From Proteromonas lacertae (taxonomy: Eukaryota > Sar > Bigyra > Opalinata > Proteromonadidae): a stretch of DNA of 64,000 nt. The number at the start of each line of letters is the position of its first letter. Position 1 is the first letter of the stretch. Below, piece after piece: positions 27,701 through 42,700 of the stretch. The position numbers and the translations under genes are program-made. The notes beneath the pieces are model-generated. The model worked only from the letters and a program-made list of their open reading frames with translations, was not told where the DNA came from and did no database searches. The stretch spans positions 141,140-205,139 of the forward strand of contig NGBS01000010.1 in NCBI GenBank assembly GCA_002245135.1. The letters run 5' to 3'.

Positions 27701-30700
27701 ACACCTCATATTATAACAACAGAAGAATCAATAAGTGATGGTTATATATTGAAAATGGATACTTTAGTAGGATATGTTAAAGAAATGAATATAACAGAGA
27801 AAGGATGGAAGTGTATTTAGTTTTAATGATGATGGATATGAGTTAGATAATGGAGATTATATTTGTGTAGGTAATTCATTAAATGATGCTCAATTCAGAG
27901 TTAAAAAGATGAATAATAATGAATATGAATTGGAAGATATTAAACATTATCAACCAATATTATTTGAATTAGAAGATTTAGATAAATATAACCATAGAAT
28001 ACCAATTTATAGACCTCAAAGAACATCAGCAATTGATATAAATGAAGAAGCTGATTCATTGAAAAAGAAATTAGAGAAATTATATCAAATCGGAAGAGTA
28101 GATGTTGAGAAAGAGAAACAAGGATATGGCTATTTATATACAATGAAAATAACACAATATAATAACTTAACAAAATTACTAGTAAATGATTTGAATATAA
28201 TTGGATTTAATAATGCAAAATCATCCGTTACAACTTATACATATAACGAATATATTATTTCGCCATTAGATGATAAGAAGTTTGTATATGTTCGAATTGC
28301 AGCTTGCAATATAGTTGGATGTGGTAATTATTACCAAATACCCATACCATTACAGCCAAAGAATACTGTACCAAGTGAAGTAACTCAAACTAATATAAGA
28401 TATATAACTGATCATAATGTATTATGTGAATGGAATAAAGCTAAAGAGAATGGCGGTTTGAATATTGACAGTTATACAGTTGAAATAGAAACTGGTACAT
28501 CATTTGGTAGTAATTCTAATAAAGAAATTATTGAAGTGAATGATACAAAACCAACTAAACATATTGAAAGAATTACATTGTCTTATAATAACCATACAAA
28601 ATGGAATACATTTTTAATTGGTTTTTATGGTCAATACACCAATCCATTACCTTATGATATATTATCTGAAGATATGGAAGTAGAATTGAATAGATTATGT
28701 ACAATTCAAAAAGTGAGTGTTTATAGAACAATATTGAAGAATGGTTTTAGTTGGACAATTACCTTTGATGAAATGGAATATGGTGGTGATTTATCCAATC
28801 AATTAACAGTAAAATCATTAGGGTTAGGAGAAGAATCACAAGATCAAATAATTGTTGAGAATATTCCAGTCAAAAGAGGAAATTTACCATATTATATAAT
28901 AGTAGAAAAACAATATGCAATTAAATCACCTCAATCTTGTAGAGTATATACACACAATTCATTAGGTAATAGTAAAGAATCAATTAGAACAGTAAATCAA
29001 TTGAATGATGATTATTCAACAATATATCCATTAGCTCCATTAGATATTAAAGTGGAGAATTCAGGTAGTACATCATTAACAGTGGAATGGCTAAGACCTT
29101 TCTATTATAATACTTATAAATATAATATGATGAATATGAGTTATACAATTGAATGGGATATTATAAATACATTTAATAGTGAATGTAAAGAGAGTAATGA
29201 TACTGAATGTTATCCAGATGATTTACAGCCAAAAGGTAGAAGTAAATTAGTTCCATATACTCATTCAACAAATCCAAAAGCAAAGAATAGTTATATAATT
29301 AATGATTTAATACCTGGTGTGTCTTATTTCGTTCAAATATATGTGTATAATGGTAAATATAGAGGAGAATCTGTTATATCAACCATGAAAGTATATCCAT
29401 CAGGAAAACCGAATTTGCCATACAATATTAACTATTATAATTACAAAGTGAATGAGTTCTTATTAGAATATGATGTTCCAGACAGTTTAACACCTTATGG
29501 AAATAATGGAGATGCAATAGAAACATTTACAATTGATATTGGAAGAAGATATATATCAAAATATGAATTGAAATATGTTCATATTCCATTAGACACAACA
29601 GAGAAGTATAAATTGAAATATAATAACTATGAAACTAATGATATTGATATATATTGTGAAGCTGAAATTATAAAGAAAGAATTAGAGTTATTACCTGATA
29701 TAGATATTGTTACAGTAGAAAGAATAGATGATGAAACTTATTCTATATTATTGAATGGTAATAAGATGAATATACCAAAGGAATTAAGTGTAAATGTTGA
29801 TGTTATGATATTAACAAAGTTACAAGATGGATATCCAGAGATTGTACCTCCAATAATGAGAATTGAATCAAAGTCGATGAATAATAAAGAAGTTAGTAAC
29901 AGTAATGGTTTTTTAATTGGTTTGAATCATATAGGAAATTATAAGTTCTATTCAGATATTAAAGTTGTTAAACCAAATGTTATTCAATTATATGATGATA
30001 ATGATGAAAATGGAGAGTTATATATTGGTGAAAGAGTAATGATAAATAATACTGAAGAACATATAGTAATTAATAAGATAAATGGAGAATATGTTTTAGA
30101 TAGTCCAATATTAATGAAGAGTGATGAAAATAACGATTTAACTCTCTATACATTAGCAACTGTGTTAGGTGAAGGAAAATGTGAGTTTATTAATAATACA
30201 TATTACTTAGTAACAGGAATTAACAATTTGACTGAATTGATTGTGTATAATGAAGATGAAATAATAAGAGTTGAGAATAAAACTGGTTATGGTTACATAG
30301 TCAACAAATGTTCAAAATTAAATGAAAATAGAGTAATTAATTCAATACAAACAACTACAATATCCTGTAGATCAGAATCAGATGAAATATATAAGAAGTT
30401 AATGAAAGATTTACCAAGTTTAGGAGTAATAGAAGTAACAAATACAGGACCATCTTTATATTATGAATATATATGGTATATAACATTTAAATCATATGTT
30501 GGAGAAATTAAAGACTTTTATTTTGAATATATTCCAACAGATAGTAATGTTGAAGTAACTTATAGTTTTGTTTCAAAAGGTGAACCAAATGATAATTCAT
30601 TATTACACTATGAACATACACAAGAACAAGAGAGAAATAGACAAGAGAGTCAAGAAATATTGATTTATGAAAATGATTTAGATGAATTCCCAAGTGGTTT

Positions 30701-33700
30701 AATTCAATCATTAGATTGTGAATTTTCATTAGATGTTAAATCAACTTCTGATGATTTGGTTTATTATTTAGAGAATGTATGTCAATTGGGTAGAATTAAT
30801 GTAGTGAAACAAGATATTTATAATGAATATCCAGTAATGATTGGTTATAGATGGATTATTAACTTTGAAACCTATCCAGGTGATTTACCATTGTTAAGAT
30901 TTATGGAATTAGAAAGTTTCAAAGGTTATTTTGAAGTGAATGAAATAGAAAATGGATATTTAGCAAAGAACAAAACAATAATAAATTATGAAAATATAGA
31001 AGTTGGAAATAACTATTTCGTGAAAATATCTGCAAATAATTCATTGGGTAGAAGTGTTGAAACTACAATGAATAAACAGAATATAGGTGAAGGTGTAAAT
31101 CCAGTAGAATTAAAAGCACATTATCGACCAGAATCACCTGTAATTGATAATTATTATACATTAAGTCCAAGTGAAATAGAAATATCCTATCATCCAAATG
31201 GAGATAGAGGAAGTGGTATAAGTGAATATAAAATAGAATGGTTTGAAGAGAATTATAAATTGTCAGTTATTTCTTATACAATTGAATCTAATAAAAATGA
31301 TAATTTAGTATTTGGTAAATATCAAATACAATATAAAACAGCTCATACATGGTATTTAGAGTATAATTCAACAGCTGAAGAAGTAGAAAATGCATTAAAT
31401 ATGTTAACTACAATCCAATCAACTGTAAGTGTAAAGAGAGAAGATATAAAGGGATTATTAGGTTATAAATATACAATTACATTTGATTTGGATGTAATAG
31501 ATGAAAGAAATATCAAAGAATTTAAAGTATTAGATTCAAGATTATACAATCATAAAGTAGTAGTATTTGGTATTGAACAGAATAGTAGTTACAAGTATTA
31601 TGATTTACAGAAACTAACAATGGATAGTAATCAATGTGGAGGATTAATTGATAATCAAATAGAAAGTGGTGTTTGTGTTTTAGGAACTCCAGATATACAA
31701 TCAATTGTATTAGAATATTACAAAGATGATTCTATTCCAACATTAAGTGGATATTTCACATTGTTTTATAATAATACTGAATCATCACCAATTAAACCTG
31801 ATATATCATCATATGAATTAACTCAGTTATTATTTAATGATTTTAATTTCAAAGTGAAAGTACAAAAATCAGAAGAAAAAGAATATAAGAATGGAAAAGA
31901 AAATGATTTCTATTATAGAAAATTGATGGTTAGAGTATGGTATATTGAAGTATTAGAACCAACAGGAACAATTGATTTATTAGTACCAAAATATAACCAT
32001 TTAAGAGGACAATCAGCAACAGTGACAATAATGAGAAGTGTATATTCATCAATGTCAGATTTAAAGAGTGAATTAAATTGTCAATTCAGATTAGAATTTG
32101 GTGTATATCAAACAGAATTAATATCGTATGATGTATCTAATGATTTGTCAAAATTGAATAAAAATATTGAGAATAGAGTGAATGAATTAGAGATTGTAGA
32201 TACAACATATGTTTCAGTATATCAACCAAAGATGGAATTACCAGGAAGATCTTTTATTACATCAATAAATCCATCAATTATAGTATCACATACGTTAGAA
32301 TGGGAAATACAAGAAGGTGAAAATATCACATTTTATGATGATGTATATACAGTTGTTGAATGTAATGTAACAACTGTTACTATTGAAAAGATAAAGGATA
32401 ATGATAGTGATGATGATGAGGAGATAATACCACAATATATACTTAATTGGTTTAAGAATAAAGAAGAGTTTAAAGTGAATAAACTAATCAAAGGATTTTC
32501 ATTTTATATAATAGCTAAAGGTAATAATTTGAATATAAATTCATATAATTTTAAATTGTACAATTATGGAGGTAGAAGTATGACGTTGAATAATAGATTA
32601 AGTTATGGTACAAAACCATATACATTTAGAATTGGATCTCCATTATTTAAATATGATGTAACATTTGATCCTGCAATTAAGGACTTGAAAGAAACTAAAT
32701 TAAAGTCAATAATGATTGGAACTAATATGAAATCTCAAGTATGTATAAATATTGGTGAAGATAAATTGATAGATGAAAAGGATAATTATGTTAGTTTTGA
32801 ATGGAATAAAGTGTATGATGAATATATTTTGAATATTAACTTTTATAAATATTATGAAACAGTAGTGAAATATGTAGTTGTTACAGGTAATTATACAAAA
32901 ATCAATTGTCTTAATGTTGAAGAAGAAGAAGAAAGTGAAGGATTAGTTGAAAATGATGAATATGAAAATGATGAACTTGATGATATTGAAATAACAATCA
33001 AAGAGAATCTAAATAATAGAAACATGAATGAATTTAATCACTATTTCTTATCTCATTCCTATTCATTTTTATTCAATAAGAATAATTATGTATTACGTTT
33101 ATCAGCAAAGAATGATTATGGATATAGTAAACCATATTATATGAAATTAGAAAAACCAAATCTTAATACATTACCATCAAAACCAACATCATTAACAATC
33201 AAACAACAATATAATTCATCATCTGTAGAAGTATATTATCAACCACAATTATACGATGGAGGTGAAAGAATATCTAAATATCGAGTGGAATATGATATAT
33301 CTCCATATTTCAATACTTCTGAAAGAAAACAGAAAGACATTTACAGTATTCCTGAAATACAAAGAATTGTAACTAATTTGAAAGAAACTGATAGTTTTAT
33401 AGTAAATTGGAATGGAAATAGTGTTAGAATATTAAGAAGTGATAATTTAGAAACAATTAGAAACAAATTCGATGAATTAATTAGTAAGAATACAATTCAA
33501 AATGATATAACAATATATGTTGATTATGAGACTAATTGTTACTATTCTACTTATACAGTTACATTCAATAAGATATGTGGAAGTGTAGGAGTTATGGAAG
33601 CTGAAATATCACCAATAACAAATGATGGTAATAGAAATAGTTATATTTATGTTTATAGATTACAGAAAGGAGAATGTAATATTGTACCTAATGATTATAC

Positions 33701-36700
33701 ATATGAAAAACAAATGTTGAGGTTTAACAGTCACAATAGCTGTAAATATAAATTATTATTTGAAGGTGTATTAACTGAAACTATAAAATATACTTATTCT
33801 AATCCAAGAGATAATAAAGAGAATATAGAAAAAGCCTTAAAAGGATTAATTACATTATATAAGTTTGATGTTAAATATGAATCAATGGGATTATATTCAA
33901 TCAATCTACGTCATTTAAATCATGAAATAAATGAAGGATATGGTGAAAATGTATATATTATTCCATTTATAGAAGATGGAGGATGTGATATAACAACTTA
34001 TAAACAAATACAAGGATCTTTACCAAAGACAATAATTATTAGTGATTTAACTCCATATATTACATATTATTATCGTGTTCAAGCATTTACAAGAAGAGGA
34101 TGGAGTGAATTCTCAGAAGTACAAAGTTATACAACATATGATAAACCATCCACACCAAAATCAATAAATGTTACAGTTACAGAAACATCATTATTAGTAG
34201 AATATGAACAAAGTGAAGATAATGGAAATTCTGAAATTACTCATTATGAATTTGTTATTTATGAATCTGGTATATATGAAGTACAAAGAGTATCAATTGG
34301 AAGTGGTGATTTAAAGGTTGATGAAAAGAGTATTTATACTGAGAAACAACGAGTATTATTCTATTATGATGATAAAGAAGATGATTTATTAAGTGGATCG
34401 TTTATGATTGCCTATAAGAATGAAATAACTCATCCAATATATTACACAAAAGATAAGGATGAATTAGCAAAAAGAATAGAATATTCAATTAATCTATTAT
34501 ATATTTTAAGTGGTTCAATAGTAAAATGTTATAATGATTATGATGAATTAAAGTATGTTGAATGTGATATTGATTTCCACTCCAATTTTGGTTATGATGA
34601 ATATATAAATGTAACAACTTCTCATGATTTTAAAGGACATATTGGTGTTTCAAGTATTAGAAAATCAATACCAACAATTGGAGGATATTTCTCCTTATGT
34701 TATTTACCAAATAATGATATAACTGAATGTACTTATAATTTACCATATGATGTAGAAGCTGATGAAATGAAAATAGCATTAGAATCATTGAAATCATTGA
34801 ATGAAGTGAAGATTAATAGGTTTAGAAGTGGACATGGATTTGATTGGTATATTACGTTTAATGGTAATTGTGAAGAAACACCATTATTGTTATTAAATAC
34901 AGTTCATTTAGCTGGTGTATCAACGAATGGAAAAGTAACAAGAATTCAGCAAGCTAAGTTTGTTGGATTGAATAAAACAAATTTAGAACCATCCAATAAT
35001 AGATTTGAAATTATTAATGTAGATGATGATGTGAATTATAAAATAATGATTAGAGCCGTTACAGAGAAAGGATTTAGTTATTTCAGAAAGAACTTCAATG
35101 ATAATAATGTTATTGCTGGATTAATACCAACAAAAGTAACAAATCTAACAACAATTGTAATGTCATCTAGAATGTTGAAAGTAGTGTTTAATTCACCATT
35201 AAAATCATTTGGATCTGATGTAAATGCTTTTATTATAGAATGGGATTATGAATATGATTTTAGAAACGTTGAGAACAACAGTTGGAGTTTCACATTAACT
35301 AACTTAACCAATTTCAAGAATTATGATAAGTATTGGTATAATATCTATTTACCTGATTCAAAGACATATTATATTCGTGTAGCTGCAGTTAATAGTTTTG
35401 GTATAAGTGAATGGGATAAAGTATATGATACTCCAATGAACAGAGCACCAGCAAAACCAAAGGATATTATATTGACAGTTGCATCTCCAACTCAGTCATA
35501 TGTTACATGGATGAATTCTACAATAGATTCAGATGTATTTGGTGGAGATGGTGGTAGGCCAATATTGTATTATAAAATAGAATATAGTAATGAAACATCA
35601 TTTAAGAATGCAATATTATTGAATGTATGGGATGATAGTAATAAATATATAATTGGTAATAGAAGTATAGAAGATGGAAGTAGTTCAGAATTCCCAAAGA
35701 ATGTATATGTTAGAATATCTGCAGTAAATGATATTGGTATTGGTGATGCTGGTAATGGTAAATGGGAAGATATCGATTTAAGTGTTAGACCTCCATCTAC
35801 AATACAAAATATAACAATAAGTCCAAAGAAAGAGAATTCATTCTTTATTGAGTGGGAAAGTCCATTTACTGATGGTGGATCTCCAATAGTTGGAGTTTTG
35901 ATTAAGTATAGTCCAAATAAGACATTCCCATATCAACAAACATATGAAGTTCATTTGCCAGTTACATCTCCTGAAAGAATTGATCTTGTAATAAAGAAAA
36001 AGAAAGATCAAAAATCATCATTTACAATAAAACCAACAAATTTAGAAGAATTGTTAAATGCTAGAGAAAGTAGAACTAGAAGAAGTAGAAGATTATATAG
36101 AATAAAAGAAGATCAATCTGATGATGATGATGAAATATTAGTAAAAAGACAAAATAGAGATAAAAAATACACAGAAGATGATGTTTATACAAAAGATGAA
36201 TTTATAACAGAAGATTTCTATACAAATGATGATAATTATACTGAAGATGATAATACAACTGATGAAGATGAATTTACAGATGAAACAACTGAAGAAGAGA
36301 CATATTCAACCATTGATGAAGCAACAACAACTGAACCACCCATCCTTCCAGATTATCCTGATGAGATTGAAATAACAGTTGGTGATAATGATTCATATAT
36401 ATTAAATATAACAGAAATAGAGGATGAAGAAGGAAGAGAGAGAATAAGAAAGAATTTAGAAGATTATTTGAAAGAAATATTTGAAGGAGATGGAATGTTG
36501 GTAGAAGTAAGAATAGAAGTTGTGTATTTAAATGATATGAATGTATTGCCTGTAGTAACAAACACTTATATATTAGGATATAAGTTTATCATCCGATTCT
36601 ATCATTTTAAGAATGGTTATCCAGATGGAACTTGTTATTTTTATCCAACTATAAAAATTACAGGAATGGAAGTAGAAATTGAATCTTATTGTACAAGATC

Positions 36701-39700
36701 TTTGAATTCATTATACATGTCATTATATTATGGTGAAAATGGTGATAATATCAATACTAGATCAGTTGTTGATGATGAAAATCTTGAACATACTGAATCA
36801 GAGGAAGAAGAGGAAGATGAAATAGTTGATGGAGTATTTAAGATTAATTTCAATAATAATAAGAACTTCTTGAAAGAAGTAAATAGAATATCTAAATATG
36901 GAAGTGCAACAGTGAATGACAAGCCAGAATTAATATCATCAACATTGATTGAAGTAAATTCAAAGTTAATTAAATCAAAAATGAGTAATATTACAGAATC
37001 TGAATTCTATATTGATGATATAACCAAATTCTATGTTGGTCAAAAGATAAGAATATTACCTAATAGTCAACAGATAAATGATTATAATGATATCTTATTA
37101 GGAACTTACAATGTAACATCTTCACATTCTTTGTTATTAATATCCAAAGAACCATTATATTATATTACATCAATGGATGATATAGTTAGAATCAATGGTA
37201 GATTATGTGAAATAATAAGTTACACTAATATAACAATTGAAATAGAAGAGAAATGCAGTTTCTTAGTTGGTGAACAACATATAGTCAGTAAATTGCCTAG
37301 AATTTACACAATTAAATCAGTAAGAAAAGAAGATGAGACTGTAGAATCAAATAAAAGAGGTTTTATTGTATTAGATCAATTATTGGATATAAAGAGAAGT
37401 GATAATGATAATGTGAATTTGAAATTAGCATTTTATGAAATGGATGGAATAAGATTCTTAATTCATTATGATAATCCTTATCAAAAGATGGATCCAATTC
37501 AAATAAGAACAATTCCTGATTTATCAGAAAATGAATTACATAATTTAATAACAATATCTCATGGTTTTATATCCAATTATACTTTAGAAGTGATTTATCC
37601 AAGATATTTGAATTATTTATATTATTTCCAAATACAAGCTTATTCAATCTACAATGATGAAGTGTTGTATTCTGAACCGTCTTTACCATTACCAACCTGT
37701 TATTTAGTTGCAACACCTCCAAAACCATTGAATTTTGAAGTGAGTAGATCAAATCATGTAGATGAAATACAAAGAATTACTTTATCATCAAAATTCATAC
37801 CAGAAATAAGAAATATCTCAGTAACAGCTCCATTTATTAAAGAAATACAAACAATACATACAACTGCTAAACAAGGTATGAATCATACATCAGATTTTGA
37901 TATTTATTTAACACTTCCAGAATCTCCTTACAAGAAAGATAAAACAGATGATGACAAAGAAACAATAAGTGTTTCAATGAGAAATACTATATATCAAGTG
38001 AGATTAACAGATATAGAAGGAAATTTACCAACAGGAAGATTTTATTTAATAGAAGAATCGTTAGATGATGATGAAGAAGAATTATATAAAAGAGAAAGAA
38101 CAAGAAGAATGAATGAAGATACAACTGAAAATGATGATAATGATAATGAGGTTCAGACTCCAAGTGATATTAAAACTACACATATATGTGTTGATCTTGA
38201 GGATGATAATAATTTGAATTTATTATATGCAAAAGTATACAAAGAAATAACCAAAGAAAATGAAATTGTTTATTCATTTATCTATGATAATCCTTCAATG
38301 ATGATAAATGTAACTAATCATGAATTTTGTGTATTAAATGAAGGAAGTAATTATGAAGTAGATTATAATTGTAGAGATTGTGATTATTTATCATCTGATA
38401 TAAGTGAAGAAGATTTGAAATATCGATTTGATTTTATCCCTTTAATAGGTGATATAACAATACATCGTAGTGTAGAAGATATTTTTAATGGTTATTTCTG
38501 GACAGTTTATTTTGATAGTTATGTTGGTAATTTCGATGATATGAAATGTGAGGTAAAAGATAAAGAAAATACTTCATGTGATGTTAGAACAATACAAGAT
38601 GGTAATGAAATAGGAGGTAACTTTAGTTTATCAATAAAAGATGAAGTTGGAGCAGTTACAACATGTAATTTAGATAGTAATTTTGATGTGGATGAATTGA
38701 TTGAATGTTTACATTATAATATTGAAGTATTTAAGAAAGAAGAAGATGAGAATATTATGGGTCATACATGGTTAATTACATTCATAGATGATAATATTGG
38801 TGATATTGAAGAATTTACATTCAATTCTTACAATTTGTTAGGTGTAAATGTAACTCTATCAATAGAAACAATTCAAAATACAAATTATCTAAATGGAAGT
38901 TATAATTTGATATATAATGATGAATCAACAGTAGATATAGAATATGATACAACATCTGAAAGAATAAAAGAAGCACTAGAATCATTGGAGAGCATTAATA
39001 GAGTTGATGTATTATTAAAAGAAGTCAAAGTGAATTATAGAAGTTATGATATAACATTCATAGACACTAAAGATGAAAGTGAAGATGTGGAGTTATTAAG
39101 ATATAATAATAAATTGAATGGAATTGATAGTTCAATATTAGTTCAAGAAGTAGTGAAAGGAGCATCACATAATGGAAATGAATTAAGTGTAAGTTTTGAG
39201 CCATCTTCAACATTAACATCATTATTGAATGGATATACAATTAATTATGAAGAAATTGATTTAAAGAATAAGAATGTACTTAGATGGAAAGAAGAACCAT
39301 TAGTATTAAATGATACTGAATTTATGTACAGAATTGAAACAATTGAATGTAAAGGAAATAGTCCAAAATATCCTTGTGGAAAATCACCATCAGATACATT
39401 CCAATTACAATTCGGAGATGAAATGACTGAAGAAATTCCATATAATGTTGATGTGATGAAATTGAGATTAATTTTAGAAAAATTAAATGGAATAAAAGCT
39501 GTATCAGTTAAGAGAAGATCAATCGGATTAATGTCTGAAAGAATTGGTAGATTAGAATCATATAAAAATAATTCAGATATTCCTAATATAGAATTGAATG
39601 AAGGTTATAATCCAAGTAGAATGTGGATAAATGGACATGAATATTGTATGAGAGGAAGATATTTCACAGAATGTAATTATCCATATGGTAAAAGACATCC

Positions 39701-42700
39701 ACCAGAAAAGACTGATATTTATATAGATACAGGAATAAGATGGGAAATTACCTTAATAGGAATATCATCAGAAATAATAAACAACCCATTAATCAAATTA
39801 TTCTCTCATATTGACAACGAAAATACTCAATTGAGATTATACCATCAGAAGTGTAATAAATGTTATTATATAAAATCATTAACAGCTGGTAGAACATATA
39901 ATGTATCATTAACACCTGAAACTGGATATTTATCAGGTATTCCAAGTTATACAGTAGGAATTCCAATGCAAATACCTGATAAGCCAATCATAACATCATT
40001 TGATGTAATATCAATGAAAAGATTAGAAGTATATTGGAAAGAACCAGAATCAAATGGTGGATCAAATATAACATATTTTGATGTTGAATTATGTACAAAT
40101 GAATATTTCACTAATTGTGTTTATCAATTGAGAGTGAACTATAATCAGAATATATCAGATTATCATTCAGTATTTTATGAATTGAAAGAAATCAATTATT
40201 GGGTAAGAATAGCAGCAAGAAATGAAGTTCCACCTGAGAAGATAGTAGTAAGTAAAGAGAATGAAATAGATAATACAAATTGGGCAGTAGAAGGACCAAT
40301 AATGCCAATTAATATATCACCATTTAAACCATCCAAAGTAGAAGCATTTAATATAAGAAATGATACAATTAGATTAATGATAAGTGAACCATTTAGAAAA
40401 GGAGGATTAAAATTAGAGTATTTTGATGTAAAGTATTGGATAAAAGAAGATGAAGATAAAGTAAATCCAATAGTGAATGAAATAAGCTTAAAAGTACCAA
40501 ATATAACTAGATTTAAAACAAAATATCATTATAGACAGTATTTATATGACATTGATGGTTTAATACAAGGAAAGAATTATTCATTTATAGTAAGAAGTGT
40601 TACAAATAGAGAAAATGGATTTATTAGTAATTATACTGAACCAATATATGAAGTACCAAGAAATGTTCCAGATATTCCAAGAAATTTAACCGTTTTATCA
40701 CATAATTTAAATGATGAGATAGATCCATATTCGTTGAGAGTTAGTTGGAATAAACCAGTAAATGATGGTGGTTATGAAATAACTTATTATGTATTACAGT
40801 ATTATAAATCAAATATAACAATACCAACCAAACATTCAATATCTTGTACAAGTGATATATTATTTAATGTTACTTATTATCCATATGTGAATGAAACTGT
40901 AAAAATAGAAAATCTGAATGTTAGTAATAATCCATATCATATAAGAAAAACAATTATGAAATCTCATTCATATTTTAAACCAATTGAAATAGTATATGAC
41001 TCGTTTAACCAAATTAATATAACATATGAATGTAATACAAATATAAGTGGTGGAGTAAGAGATATTAAGTTAGAAAGTAATGATTTAAGATATAAATGTT
41101 CATTTAATAGAATTAATAATGGAAGTAGAGCTGGAGGTTATCATCGAATTAATTCATTTATATTATATGGAGATAAAGTAAACAGTTGGTTTAGACCAAT
41201 CATAGGAAATAAAAAAGAAGAAGGTAATTTAGTGAAGTATGAAAATTGTAAAGAAAGTGGAAGATTATTAGCTGAATCATTAAGTCATATGAAGTTAATA
41301 GGTGGAGAAGTAAATGTAAGAACTAAGACTTTAGAAGAAGATGAATTATCATTGAAATGTTATTTTGAAGTAGAATATGTAAAGAATTTCGAAGATGTAG
41401 AAAGATTAGATATAGAAGTAATGGATTATATGTCATTAAGATATGTAGAAATACCTGTATTAGATATATGTAATGATGAAGTTGATATGAATGAATTATG
41501 TAGTAATAATCATCCAAATGCACATTTTGCAGAAGTTCCTGAAGGTTATAAAGAAATAATTATAAAGGAGAGAGATGAAAATGATGAACTTATAACAAAA
41601 TATGAAATAAAAGATTTAATCGTAGGTCAACCATACAGAATAAGAATATTAGCTGTAAATGATGAAGGATCAAGTTATCCATTAGAAATCAATAAACCAT
41701 ATATAATACCATTAGTTAGACCTGATCCACCAATGAATATAAGATTAAATTATACAAAGAGAAGAGATTGGTTATATTTGTATTATGATGAACCAAAATC
41801 AAGTGGTAATTTACCAATAATAAAATATGAAATAGAATGGTGTTATGATAAGATATTCTATAATAGTCATTTATTTAGAGTTAATATAAGTAATGTAGTT
41901 TATGATAGTAATGATATAAGATGTCCAGAATATAATAATCCATTGGTTTATATCTTAAATACAACAATAATTGCTAATAAACCTAAATCATTATTGATTG
42001 ATGATGATGATTATGATAATTACATGGATAATTCTTACTTTACATTAGAAATAAAGATGAAAGATAATGATAAAATATATGAAACAAAACCAATTTCATT
42101 AAACAAAATAGTTGGTGAATCAAATGAAGAAAATGGTGATAATATATATGATTCTGAAGATGAAAAATCAATTGGATCTTTACAATCAATATTATATGAT
42201 CAATTACATTTATCCAATATAAATGTACAAAGATATAGTAATGAGAAGAATATGTATTTTGAAATAACATTCTTGGAAGAGAGTAATATTGAATATTTCA
42301 TAGTAAAGAATGTAACAAATAAAAATATTCATTTAAATGTAAAGAATAACACTGGAGTGTATTACAAATATTGTGTTGGTAAAGAAGATCAACCATTATT
42401 GTTAATAAATATAAATAAGAGTGTATTATACTATGTTAGAGTTAGATCAATGACAGTATTAGGATATAGTGATTATGGTTATGCATTGGAAGGAATAAAA
42501 CCCAAAATAATCCCATCAGCACCAAGTGATGTTAGAGTGAAAGTATATAATGGAAGTAGATTAATATTGACATATAATAGTCCAGTAGATTATGGAAGTG
42601 ATGATATAGATTATTATGAAATAGAAATTGATAGAAATCCATTATTTAATTCTGAATCAATGAGAATAATTAAAAATACTGAGTTGAAAGTGTTGAAAGA

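Noticed and set aside
9478-27825. Programmed ribosomal frameshifting or stop-codon recoding in the giant gene
   Set aside because: The three sites share no slippery heptamer or common stop context, the shifts go in different directions, and the repaired frames match conserved domain strands only if the change lies a few bases before the stop. Homopolymer or repeat errors explain all three.
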